A DNA stretch of 64,000 nucleotides. Origin: Panonychus citri (lineage: Eukaryota; Arthropoda; Arachnida; Trombidiformes; Tetranychidae). The DNA is taken from contig NW_026515420.1 of the NCBI RefSeq assembly GCF_014898815.1, forward strand, positions 48,025 through 112,024. Reading direction: 5' to 3'. The notes under the pieces were generated by a model. That model did no database searches. It saw only the letters and a program-made list of their open reading frames with translations, and had not been told where the DNA came from. This document shows, piece by piece, positions 19,061-28,849 of this stretch (within the stretch, counting starts at the first letter, position 1; each line of letters starts with the position of its first letter). Made by a program: the position numbers and the translations under genes.

Positions 19061-19400
19061 GATGAACTGTACTGCCCATTGAATTGGCCATCGCCATAAT
19101 GTTCAACCTCATCTCCATTGACGATCACATTGAGAGCCTTTTTGTATTCAGAGATCGATTGTTTCAGAGCATTTAATTGGGACAAAAGCGACATGTCCAA
19201 CTGTCGTCGTCGTCAAACCAACCTGATTATTGTCGATAAAACATAAAGGCTAAAATAGTATATAAATTAGTTAAATCAACCGCAATTAGAGAGGAAATAA
19301 TCACAAGAGAATCAAGAAAACAACAACTTACCATTTCTCCCCTTAATTTCATCAATTCTTCATCGAGTTTATTGTTACATTTATAAGTAAATGATCCTCT
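18961..19400 (-). pseudogene. FAM89-like (leucine repeat adaptor) remnant
   Basis: Two minus-strand exons are visible. 19400-19332 ends NNKLDEELMKLRGEM at a GTAAGT donor, and 19222-18961 begins VGL after AATCAG. Across the junction the expected FAM89 core (EM-VGL-RQLDMSLL...L...I.EYK) appears as VGL, then in a shifted frame RRRQLDMSLLSQL and SISEYKKAL, followed by a Ser/Asp/Glu-rich tail. The shift falls in a short CGA repeat (about 19202-19214). FAM89 proteins are small cytoplasmic adaptors of myosin II/LIMK regulation in vertebrates. The frame change makes it a probable pseudogene, although the long open second exon (79 codons from ATG 19200) suggests recent decay. It overlaps the 3' part of the zfh-1-like remnant on the other strand. 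Confidence 0.6.
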
Positions 19401-20088
19401 TCCTTTTTCTTGGGTTGATCATCGTTTTCATTTAAATTCTGATCGTTGGAAGTTAATGATTTAGTTGGAGACGACAGCAACAGTAATAACAACAACATAA
19501 CCAGATTTTCCGCCATCACCAACATTTATCCTTCACTCACTCACTCACTCTCTCTCTCTCTCAAGTCTTTAAATATAAAAAAAGCTTGACCTACAATCAT
19601 CTTCCTGTCATAATACATACAATATCTTTCCTGGTGCTTTTTCTCTTTATCATCGGTAAAAGGTCTTTACATTTTGTTAACTCTTTCAACATTACATCAT
19701 CATCACTTGACAACAACAGTAAGAATAAAAAAAACGAATAACCCGAAGTTTAAGCAAAGAAAAAAGTCACCAGTTTTTTTTAATTTTCTCTCTCACTCTC
19801 TATTTAATGTTTATCATTATTCTATTAGAGAAATAGAGAAAATTTATATTCCAAGTTGAGAAAACAAGGGAACCAGTAACGACGGGAAGTAAACCAGTTT
19901 CTTCTTTTTTCTCTCTCTCAGTTTCTCTCTTTCTCTCTTTTTTCTGGTGAAAACCATTAACACTTGATACCAAGAGAAACAACAACAACATTCAACTCAA
20001 ACAGATCGTAACATCAAAACGTCGAAATCTTTACCTTTTCTACATAAAGAGTGTTTCTTTTAACTACTTAATTAATCACTTATTTTAT
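19400..20088. other. CT-rich gene-free stretch
   Basis: Contains CT runs near 19540-19560 and 19900-19950. A Leu-rich open frame at about 19560-19390 (minus) precedes the FAM89-like exon and could be its derived 5' part, but no splice link is evident. Confidence 0.4.
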
Positions 20089-20192
20089 TCCATTCTGAAG
20101 ATGTTAATCGTAGTCATTAAGACTTTTAACTAACCACAGAATCGAATCCAAATTATTAATAAATAGTTCAATCAAATCATCGATTGTCTTCA
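20089..20192 (+). repeat. direct repeat, right copy
   Basis: Same orientation and about 90 percent identical by eye to 18337-18442. Confidence 0.85.
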
Positions 20193-20276
20193 GTCAGATA
20201 AATTCTTCATCTGCGTTAAGTTTTTCTAAGAATAAGATATAAGATTGATTGAAATATAATAAGATTGAAATATCGT

Positions 20277-20765
20277 CTATAAGATTGAAATATCGTCTAT
20301 TTCAATCTCTGATGTAAAAGCAGTTTCATCGATTACAGAGGCTCTAAATTGTTCCCAAATCGCATCTTCCCGTCTTTTCTTTTCAGCCAATCTTTCCTGA
20401 ATTTCTCTTTTAACCTGCTCCGCACCCCCACTCGCAACCCCGAACTGCCTCACTACCCTCTTCCTCCTGTTGATCTTCTTCATCCTCAATACTTTGCTCA
20501 GGCCCTGAAGTTGATTGCGTATTGTTATCAAGTTCTCTCTCGCCAGCCTCGCTTTCCCTTTCTTCCATGACCTCATCTTCCCTCTCATCCTCTTCTTCCC
20601 TATATCCTGAAAAACTAGAAAAACTAGATCAAATAAATTGTTATATTTTTCTATTTCGTTTTGTCTATTGTTTTCCGGAATAAGATTGATCAGATTTGCG
20701 AAGAAATCCTTAAGTTCACGTTTTTTGTTTTCAGAAATTTGTGTTGTGCTCTCCATCTCTACCAA
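20277..20765 (-). pseudogene. CFDP1/bucentaur-like fragment
   Basis: A 162-codon minus-strand frame (start MVEMESTTQISENKKRE) ends with ERLAEKKRREDAIWEQFRASV, resembling the ARKKKEDELWASF segment of CFDP1 (bucentaur, Swc5 family), a chromatin-remodelling subunit. A second frame over its middle encodes an acidic sequence (YREEEDEREDEVMEE, then SIEDEEDQQEEEGSEAV), as expected for the acidic N-terminus of CFDP1. The present frame instead reads those bases as a basic stretch (KKRMRGKMRSWKKGK). A candidate acceptor (TTTTTCAG) precedes this block at about 20610. So the original frame was probably shifted twice. The conserved BCNT-C domain is absent. Likely a decayed fragment; a recently evolved small protein is the alternative. 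Confidence 0.45.
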
Positions 20766-20769
20766 AAAT

Positions 20770-22990
20770 GAAATGCAAGATGAAAAATAGAAGACACAAT
20801 TGTAGTGATAATTTATAAGATGAGCGCTTTAGTAGTAATAAGCTTTAGCGTTTTTATGCTGTTTATAACTAATTGAAATATCTTGATTTATGATTTCAAC
20901 GCTGATGATATACGATTCCGAACCTCACTAGAAAACCATAAAGAATATTTTTATTGAAAAAAGACTTGTGTGAATATGCAGAAAAACAAAGAGCGTTACT
21001 TTATGAAGCCAATGGTTAAAGGAAAAGACAATTTAATAATCAATGCGAAAAGAGACTAGTTGAAACAAGTAGAAAAGCGAAAAGGAAACTGAATTCAATA
21101 GAATTTATGGAAAACATATTAATACGAAGCAAGGATGGGTTAGAGGTGGCAGATGATGAGGGAAGAGGAGGAAAAGGATTAGGTTCCCATTAACCTCAAA
21201 CTTTACTTGATCTTTTCCTTCCTCCTCTTCCCAACTTAGAAAAAGAAATCCGAAACCCTTTTCTATTTTCTTTTGGTTTTCATTTTTGTTCGAAAACAAA
21301 TTAATTATGATTGATTGGGTTGATTGAAAAAAGCTCTACCAAGGCTAAGGGTGAAAGGTGAACCCTTCCCTTGGGTAGAGCAGCAAAAACTTAAACAAAA
21401 ATAAAATTAACAAAGGGTTGAAGGAGAGAGGTTGATTTGAGTTTGATTTCTTTCTCTCTCTTTTGACCAATCAACTTCTTTCTTCTCCTCTGTCTTTTCT
21501 CTTTCGGCATAACTCAAGAAGGGGTAAGGAAGAGAGCCCACAGTTTCGAATTGACCTCCGTCATCTCAACATCATCATCACCATATATTTTGTTTTTCTC
21601 TCTCTCTCATCGACCAAATCATCAACCTAACCAAATTGTGTATGTTTGATATTTTTCATCATTATCATAAGCACCATACGATCTAGTTTAGATTGTTCTA
21701 TCTCCATCCTTGTGTTCCCTTTACCTCGTCACCTCCTTTACCTTATCTCCATCCTTGTGATTTCCTTCATCTCCAACCTCGTCTATCTCCATCCTTTATC
21801 CTCATCACTACCATCGGCTGCCGTAATTGTGGACCTCCCCCAGTTAGCATCAATTTGTCTAGATTCAGGTCTAAAGTCTTAGGTACATGTACCGATCTCG
21901 TTTGATCTCGATTTTCCCCTTCCTTCTCACTTCCCATGTATCAAACTTTTATCTTTATGAAACCTTCCTTTAATTCACAAATATACTTAACCATTAAAAA
22001 TACTTATACTTGATTTACATACATTATTGAAACGTTGAACAGCTTAAGACTTAATCACCATAGGGTTTAACTCAATTCAGGCCAAACTCAACTCGTTATA
22101 CTTAAGTACATATCTCGTTGGTAATTCAGGTCACCAGAGGTGTGTAGGTAAATAGTAGAAACCAGAAATTGTATGACTTTAAGTCAAAAATTCAAAAGCT
22201 TAGAGTTGGTCTTAAATCAGATTGAAGAACTCATTAAGGAACTTATAGAAATACTGATTATTCATCACCTTTCCATAACGGGTCAAGAAGGTTGGTTCCT
22301 CGCCCTTTTATTATCAGAAGAGCCTTTAGAAAGCTTTAGAAATAAATGATGAGATTTAGCAATGAACAAATAAAGCTGATGAAGAACCTTTTATCTACCA
22401 ACATCTCCTTCAACAATCTTATCACCCTGTATATCACAACTTCTGAACGGCTGGAAAACCCTGAGAATCAAAATGTTCATATCCATACTCCTTCTACAAG
22501 TTGAGGTATTCTATTGGAATTCTCTAGACAGCAAAAGACTCGGAATAATCTTAGACTAAATTTAATACCTCGCAATATTAATAATTAACTATTTATCGAT
22601 TAACTAATAATTAATCTACTTTTGTGGGTTTTTTGCAAATTAGTTTTCCCTTATTAATTCAGTTTTTCCACAGGAACGAGTACAAATGTACTTGATTTTT
22701 TTAATTAATTAATCGGATAATTACTATTTTCTTTTTAGAAAAATGAGCTTTCAAATGCGAAAATTCAATTGAATCACCGTATCCGCGCGCACAGTAGCAC
22801 CCGGCTAAAAACTAAGCCTAACCAGTTATTGGTGCTGTTTTCGTCCACTTAACTCACACTAGCTCTTATAAATGATTAATTTAGAATTGTTAAAAACCGA
22901 TTGTATGAGATTATTAAATTCCGTTCTTCAAGTTTTTGTTTTACACAAATTTTTACCTTGTTTTTATTGATTAATTTTTGTTGTTTTTAA
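20770..22990. other. gene-free stretch
   Basis: No supported gene. A purine/pyrimidine-rich part spans 21100-21560, and a short repeat of ATCTCCATCCTTGTG lies at about 21700-21800. There is a 46-codon open stretch near 22210-22350 (IEELIKELIEIL...) of unknown meaning. Confidence 0.4.
21333..21381. repeat. 49-nt imperfect hairpin
   Basis: GCTCTACC/GGTAGAGC, AAGG/CCTT and AAGGGT/ACCCTT pair around a 9-nt loop, about 18 base pairs with small bulges. It is too short for a typical pre-miRNA on its own. No further evidence of transcription. Confidence 0.5.
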
Positions 22991-23004
22991 TTGTGTTAAT
23001 CAAC

Positions 23005-23192
23005 ATGTTGTACCGAATAAGAGATTTCTTTATATTAGCTGACACCAGCCAGTACTCAATAATGAAAATGTAAGTATTCTTTTCTTATAATTGTGTACTA
23101 ACTTACTAAGCTTTTTTACCGATCTTTTTCGCAGTTATTTGGATCTCACCCGTAAATATCACCCTGACAAGAATGATACAAATTCAGAGTAA
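23005..23192 (+). CDS. tiny J-domain-like protein (two exons)
   Basis: Exon 1 is 23005-23069 (ATG; MLYRIRDFFILADTSQ) and exon 2 is 23135-23192, joined at phase 2 with consensus GTAAGT and CGCAG sites. The 40-residue product ends RKYHPDKNDTNSE. RKYHPDKN is the helix II/HPD loop signature of J domains, which stimulate Hsp70 ATPase. The expected helix I (xYxxLGV) is degenerate and helices III/IV are missing because of TAA. The stop overlaps a new ATG as TAATG (23190-23194), opening only 14 codons. It is most likely the stub of a DnaJ-type gene; a functional mini-protein is possible but less likely. Transposon remnants and unusual ACCGGT clusters follow downstream. Confidence 0.5.
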
Positions 23193-23199
23193 TGAAGAT

Positions 23200-24690
23200 T
23201 ATCACTCAATACTACTGGGAGCTTGAACAATGTTGAGAGGTGGAAAATCCAATGATAAAAAAATACATCATTTTTCTGAATACCAGTCGGGATGGTTGAA
23301 TACAGCCAATTGTTTACGACACTTCGAAGGATTTAAAAAGCCACTTTGCTCTCCATGTTGGATTACCGGGCGAAAACATTATTGGATAGGATGGTGACAT
23401 ACAACCATGGAATTTAATTACAATCATTCCCAAAGAAGAGCTACCGGTTAAGAATAACTGACTTTTGAACTAAACTAATATTGAGTATATTAAAGCGAAA
23501 TTTATTGTAGAAATACAAAGTAATGTCTCACCAGTTATGGTATCGAGATGTTTCTATTAATTTTTGTAAGTAATCCATCTGAATAATATTCAATATTTAC
23601 CGAATATTTTACTTAACATTTTTACCGGTTTATATTCTGAAGGTTCAAGGTAAAAGCTCATTCAAGGTAACAAAGCCACCATTGTGCTGACTCGTGATTA
23701 TGAATTGGAGATTCTTACCGGTACGGATTTGGGTCCAAGAGATCTCACATTCGCCCAATTCTCTTATGTTCTTGGCGAGTTGAACCGCTTTCAGAGCAAA
23801 TGAAGATTACCGGTTATGTGGATTCGGAAAATATATTTAGCAAGGTGATGGAATAAAATCTTTGGGCTTTTTCTCCACAATGGTGTCCAATTCTCATGGA
23901 ATCTTGATGATTTGAGTTCACCGGTAAATATTAATAAATATGTTTATGTGGCAATTCAATGCCTCGAACTCATATCCGTCAGTTTAAAACGCTATAAAAA
24001 GCGACAACCATTTTATCTCACATTGATTGGATTAGATAAATCTACTAAGGAGAAGAACTTGGAAAATTAATTTGATTTAGTTCATTGGAGAGGACCGGTA
24101 AAATGAATTCCAAGAGGAGAAAGAAACTTGGATTATGAACAAAGCCTCAGCAATTTAGTACATCCCAGCAGATCTTAGAAATAACCAGCAATTTGAATTT
24201 ATATGAACGCTTTTTATTTTTGTTATTTTCGATACACCGGTTTTTATATAAATTAAAATCTTTCATTATTATATCAAATATTTTTTAATACAAAACTTTA
24301 GCGGTTATCCTTATAAATATCAGTATTGTTTTTTCATTTAATCGTTTTGAATTATCATCGGTTAGGCCTGTGGGCTCATCATGGCGACTATCAGAAATTT
24401 GATTACCGGTAATAAGTTTTAATAGACAAGTGGGGAGACTAATACTGTCAACGTCATCTAATACTCCAAATTTTGAGTAGCTATTCATAATAATTTTGTG
24501 TTAAAAAACTTCTTCGCTCGAATCAATTCACTACCAATTGGCAACGAGAATTGTTTTATACTATAATCACTACAATTTACCTCCATGGGAAATTTTAATC
24601 TAGTCGGTTCTTTACTGTGGTGGGTTGAAATCAGATTATGGCAAGCTTTTAGTTCTCATCAAATGATTATGAAAAAATGTAACTATAACC
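23200..24690. other. decayed coding-like DNA with clustered ACCGGT sites
   Basis: Short open stretches look like remnants of coding sequence but do not connect. They are a 55-codon frame from ATG 23230 (MLRGGKSNDKKIHHF), an open run ending before TGA at about 23803 (TIVLTRDYELEIL, FAQFSYVLGELNRF), and a 65-codon run to about 24069 (NGVQFSWNLDDLSS, VYVAIQCLELISVSLKRYKK). I do not recognise them. Eight ACCGGT hexamers fall in 23443-24410, in no common reading frame. Confidence 0.4.
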
Positions 24691-24694
24691 TAGA

Positions 24695-24850
24695 ATGTTA
24701 TCATATCCATCTCTTGAGCCCGTCAAAAGTATGAATCAACCTGTTCATATCACATATTTCACTGGAGAAAACAATGATGTTATCAAATGGTTCGATAACT
24801 TCAAAATAGCTACAAGGAATAATGTGTGGACTTTAGAGAAATTTGCATAA
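24695..24850 (+). pseudogene. retroelement gag-like fragment 1
   Basis: A 51-codon frame (MLSYPSLEPVKSMNQPV...) contains YFTGENNDVIKWFDNFKIA and stops at TAA 24848-24850. The FxGE...WF..F pattern is the start of a Ty3/gypsy-type retrotransposon gag (retrotrans_gag) domain. A second open piece (SFQLE) follows the stop. It is related to fragment 2 at 25686. A dead remnant. Confidence 0.5.
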
Positions 24851-24910
24851 TCGTTCCAACTTGAATAAAAGGTACAGCACGAAGGTGTTTTCATTTTAGA
24901 ATATTCGAGA

Positions 24911-25290
24911 AGACATTTATTGTATTACTTTGTATCATTTTTATCAATTCCCCATTCCACTTCCTAGTAAAAACATTAAAAATATAAGAGTTGGTTATGT
25001 AACAAACTAGTTACAACCAGTTTAAAATTAACACAACCAGGTACCACCTCTCACGTACCTGGTCTAGCTTATTGGTTGTTTTTGTTAGTGATGATGACGC
25101 AAAATTGAAGAGAGAAATTTCTCTCCCTTCTAACCAAATAAATGACATTGTTTCAGCCATTTTCGGTGTGGAAAATAGTGTTTACAATAAATAAATAGTA
25201 AAACTTAAATGATTGTGACCTAAGTTTCCTCCAGTTATAATTTGGTTGTGATTAAGTTAAATTCTGAAATTAACTTCAAATTGTTGTTAA
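24911..25290 (+). repeat. split repeat, copy 1 (partner 29036-29187)
   Basis: 24911-25000 and 25236-25290 match 29036-29187 in order and orientation (TTGTATTACTTTGTAT, ACATTAAAAATATAAGAG, TTGGTTGTGATTAAGTTAAA). In this copy the two parts are separated by about 235 bp, either an insertion here or a deletion there. They could be LTR remnants of the gag element; no LTR ends were recognised. Confidence 0.6.
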
Positions 25291-25685
25291 AATTGGTGAG
25301 GGTACCAGGATTTGATTTATCCTGTGAATTTGTGATTCTTTTTTGCGATATTAAAATCTTGATCAACTATCAATCACTTGGTTATATCAGCTCAAGTAGT
25401 CGAACTGGTAAGTTTTTGAGCTACAGTTGAAAAAAATTTAGAGTTTGTGATAAAATTGAATATTTGAAGATAGCTTTAAGAGCAAGTCGGGTGAAAATTT
25501 ATGTCAGGTTATTTATTTTGTAACGTGTTGACGGCAACATCTTAAAAGTAAGCTAGTCAATATCAAAACTTGATTAACTTAAAATCTGTGTTCAAAGTTT
25601 TAACACAAGTTCAATAATTTATTGTACATTGAAAAGTTCGGTTTTCTTTTGATAAATAAGCGAAAAATTGTAATAGTAGACGAAA

Positions 25686-26171
25686 ATGTCTATCATAAAA
25701 AATAGTCTCTTGTCTGAGCAAAATTTAAATATGTACCGTCTAAGTGGAGAAAATGGACAAGATATCTTTGCATGGTTCGAACATTGTAAGTTCGAAACGA
25801 TTGCTGTTGGTTGGGACGACAGTCTTCGACTACAACGATTCCCATTATTTATCACCGGTACAATTAAACTCTGGTACATCTCTTATGTAAAAAATAAAAT
25901 TGCTGATTATAATTTGATGAAACAAATGTTTCTGAGAGATATCGTTAATTCGAATTACGGATACTGGTTAGAAACTCAATTTTACCAAGGAAAACACAAA
26001 GAAAATCAACCAGTTTTATCATCTATTCCTGAGAAAATTAAACTGAGCAAAAGAATAAATGTTGATATTGATGAAAGAAAACTTATAAGGTTGATTATGT
26101 TGGGAATTAAACCTGAAATATATCAGTATTTCGCTCAATTCGAAATAGATCATATTCACGATCTCCTTTAA
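25686..26171 (+). pseudogene. retroelement gag-like fragment 2
   Basis: A 161-codon frame from ATG 25686 matches the gag fold of Ty3/gypsy-type elements and derived ARC/PNMA-like proteins. It has RLSGENGQDIFAWFEHC, then GWDDSLRLQRFPLFITG and IKLWY, and a second helical part with IRLIMLGIKPEIYQ. After the stop TAA (26169-26171) the same frame continues RAQKAEITHQYG, the usual continuation of this domain, so the stop looks like a point nonsense mutation. No zinc knuckle, protease or reverse transcriptase follows. It could be a domesticated gag, but the interrupted tail argues for decay. Confidence 0.6.
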
Positions 26172-26199
26172 AGGGCACAAAAAGCCGAGATTACTCATC

Positions 26200-26660
26200 A
26201 ATATGGTACATATATTTTCGTCAGAACTCGAGTGATCTAACGATTTGGCACAGGAGATGAATGAGATAAGTTCATTAAATTCAATTCAAAATTTATTAAA
26301 AAAAAGCTTCTCAACTTAATAAATTAGTTTTATTGATTACTAAGATAATTTGGTATTAAAATGTAGGAGACCTAGTGGACTGGTTGTTGTATCAACAGTC
26401 ACCTCCTCCTTATCCAACTCATTTCGCTATTGGTGGCAAGGGAGATGGTTTGTGAATTACGTGGGCAATGGATCTATGGGAAGTTTATATTCCTTATTTT
26501 AGTTTTAATATAATTAATTGAAGAAAATTATCCTTTCATTAAAGGAAACTATTTATTCTTCAAATTTGTTTTATTTGAAATCGATAGAAATTATTTCCAA
26601 GTCTTTATCAACATTTTTCTTTAATTAGAAGAAATAATTTGTAATCCCGAAAATTCCTCA
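26200..26660. other. gene-free stretch
   Basis: AT-rich sequence following the gag fragment; nothing recognised. Confidence 0.4.
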
Positions 26661-26749
26661 AAGTAGCGCATCAGAGGCGCTGGGTTTTTAAAACAAGCAA
26701 TTAAATTAACTTTTTACAATCATCATTTTGTTTAACCAAATCTAATTAA

Positions 26750-26894
26750 CTAATTAAAAAGACGAGAGTAAACGGTTTGACAATTTAGAAATTTATTTAT
26801 AACAATTTAGATTTAATTGTTTTGTTACCAATTACCGGTACTGAAACTTTATCTCTAAATTGTCAAACTCATTTACTATCATGTCTTTTAATTA
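26750..26894. repeat. foldback 1 inside the TIR element
   Basis: Arms of about 40 bp: 26750-26789 (CTAATTAAAAAGACGAGAGT...) pair with 26853-26894. ACCGGT lies in the loop. Confidence 0.75.
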
Positions 26895-26909
26895 GGTTCA
26901 GGTAATTAA

Positions 26910-27028
26910 AGATATAGTTTTACCTATCAACTATTCTAACTTATCATCTCGTTATTTAATACAAGACAGGATAAATAATGATTCGATAGTTAAGAGATAA
27001 CCGGTAATAGGTAAAACAATCATTATCT
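26910..27028. repeat. foldback 2 inside the TIR element
   Basis: 26910-26948 pairs imperfectly with 26984-27028 (TTTTACCTAT / ATAGGTAAAA, AACTAT / ATAGTT). It contains another ACCGGT in the right arm. Confidence 0.5.
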
Positions 27029-27100
27029 TGATGAGAAAGTATATATCAGGTATTTAGTTGTAATTAATCTGTTCACACACTAACCACTGATCAATTAATT

Positions 27101-27286
27101 ATGTTTGATAGAATTTTTCGTCACAGTTTTTTTTACAATCTCTTCCCTAGAAAGAACAAACCAAAGGATAAAGTCGTTCAATTAGATTGACAATTTCAAC
27201 TTGGCAAAAGTCTCACTCTACATGAAGTTCTGAATGATCCTTTGGTCACCAAATATTTAGAGGATAAAAAGAAATTTGATAATTGA
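27101..27286 (+). pseudogene. small reading frame with one in-frame TGA
   Basis: From ATG 27101 the frame reads MFDRIFRHSFFYNLFPRK, meets TGA at 27188-27190, then continues GKSLTLHEVLNDPLVTKYL to a TGA at 27284-27286. The composition is protein-like on both sides of the stop. Family unknown. It lies inside the TIR element upstream of gene E. Confidence 0.35.
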
Positions 27287-27483
27287 TTGAAATTTGTTCA
27301 ACTTTAAACTGTATTTATTTGTTACAAGATGTGTCGTGTTATTTCATAATTGGCGGTCATCAAATGACATCAAAGTTCATTAAGTAAATAACGCTTTTTA
27401 ACTTTACATATTTAACCTTAAATTTTATTTTATTGAAGATCAACTTAATTATTTCTTTCTTTCGTGTCGGATAATATTTAAAA

Positions 27484-27841
27484 ATGTCATATACGCCATC
27501 GGGGATAATCGAAGGTCGACGCAGTAAGTAGCCTTATTAATTTCAAATTTTCAATTAATCTTAATTATCTTTATCTTCTTTTCGGGCTTCTCAAATACAT
27601 TGGATCATGTCAGCCAGCTTATTACATAAGTGACTGAAGTGAAAGCTACATTGGTTTTTCAGTTGTAGTTCAAGTGAAAGCGTCTAAATTGCGGAATATC
27701 AACCTCAGTCAAGTACCGATTATTCCTAAACCTCAATTCGACCCAACACCAGTTCTAATACTTGAAAAGGACCAAGTAGTTTCAAATCTTGAATGGGCTT
27801 CTAACGTTAACATCATTGTACACGTGAATGACACCTTATGA
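27484..27841 (+). CDS. gene E: small two-exon protein
   Basis: Exon 1 is 27484-27523 (ATG; MSYTPSGIIEGRR) and exon 2 is 27663-27841 (TGA), a phase-1 GT-AG junction with GCAGTAAGT donor and TTTTTCAG acceptor. The product is 72 residues, beta-rich, without Cys. It has a short first exon followed by a hydrophobic beta segment, as type A genes do. The stretch VSNLEWASNVNI faintly recalls the type A block KATWLERAENVYI. I do not recognise a family. It lies convergently with gene F in the TIR element. The clean splice sites and absence of stops argue that it is, or recently was, expressed. Confidence 0.5.
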
Positions 27842-28005
27842 TCGTGAATAAATTTTAAGCAAAACACGACTAATTGTTATATTTTAATAAGAGAAATTAA
27901 GAAACTGAACTTTTGGAGGAAACTGATTTGTTTGTAATGTTGTTGTATTTTCTATTTCTGCAAATGCTTTGTCAAGCATTTTATCGAAAAAGAGATCTTT
28001 TTTGG

Positions 28006-28304
28006 TCAAATTATTGGGACATTTCTTTTTCTTCCTATGTGACATCTACATGGTGGGTATCCATATTCAATCACTAGCCTGGCACCTTCCTTGACTTCTT
28101 CTACAAAGGATGGAAATTCATCAGAACAAGGATAATTTGTCTTGCCTATCCGCTTTGAATTTACATGTTTGATCTACTGAAATGAAAACGAAATCAGAAT
28201 CAATAAAATGAACAAGAAAGAGACAAAATGCATTTACTAACTATTGAGAGTGGATCATTTTTACACAATTCACACGTGTCATAATACTCCTGATTGAAAT
28301 TCAT
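28006..28304 (-). CDS. gene F: small Cys/His protein (two exons)
   Basis: Exon 1 is 28304-28242 (ATG; MNFNQEYYDTCELCKN) and exon 2 is 28173-28006 (TGA). The junction is phase 0, with donor GTTAGT and acceptor TTTCAGTAG. The product is 76 residues. CELCKNDPLSIIKHVN has C-x2-C and a following His, spaced like a shortened version of the type A motif (CPYC...KNHIN). A second group, CSDEF and CRCHIGRKRN, lies in the C-terminal part. It is likely a zinc-binding mini-protein of unknown function, related to the type A family by motif only. It sits convergently to gene E within the TIR element. Confidence 0.5.
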
Positions 28305-28618
28305 AACCAATAAGTTAATTAAACTAAAGAAAAAATGGAATGAGACAATTACATAATTTAGCGCAAAATACTTTGAAATTACTAATTTCTAAAACTTGAC
28401 GCTTGAATCAGATTAAGCGGTTAAGATTTGAAGTACAAAGCGCGAATATTAAAACATCTAATTAAGTTGATTGCCTGTTTCTATTACCCAGCGCCCCTGA
28501 TGCGCGATGGAATGAAAAGAAATGAATAAAAAGCAAATAGAAAAGAACGAGATTCCTACATCTAACACAATTTTCAAAATGGATAGTTTATAATATCGGC
28601 AAACAAAAGTATGAATCA

Positions 28619-28849
28619 ATGCCCAGTATTTGTACAACATTCAAGCTACAGGATAATGATGAATATCGCTATCAAATGTTGAAGGATGGTGAACTTATGA
28701 CTTTCTCTGATTATAATTTTTTTGAGGGTTCTGTCAAATCTTTTTATATCAAAATCAACCGAAAATATAGGTGCTTATGCTCAGACTGTAAGGATTCACC
28801 CTGACTACACTGCTGTTATAAAAAATCATCTACAAGCCAAAAAAAATAA
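28619..28849 (+). pseudogene. type C'' Cys-rich protein, upstream of a TAATG overlap
   Basis: ATG 28619 opens MPSICTTFKLQDNDEYRYQM and reads the type C pattern YQMLKDGELMTFSDYN, then CLCSDCK. The frame meets TGA at 28802-28804, three codons after CxxCK. Ignoring that stop, the frame continues to TAA at 28847-28849, exactly 18 codons after CxxCK. This TAA overlaps the ATG of D'' as TAATG, as in the C/D pair at 10.6 kb. The TGA is probably a nonsense mutation (or a recoded codon). Compared with type C it lacks the upstream exon. It lies just outside the right end of the TIR element. Confidence 0.5.

Larger units (their letters stand above)
26666..28505. mobile_element. 1.84-kb element with terminal inverted repeats carrying genes E and F
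   Basis: GCGCATCAGAGGCGCTGGGT at 26666-26685 is matched in reverse complement at 28486-28505 with one mismatch. The similarity extends inward for about 45 bp at lower identity (AAAC(A)(A/G)GCAAT(T/C)AA). Inside are two foldbacks, a broken reading frame, and the small genes E (plus) and F (minus). No transposase is present, so it would be non-autonomous. Target-site duplications are not evident. Confidence 0.55.
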
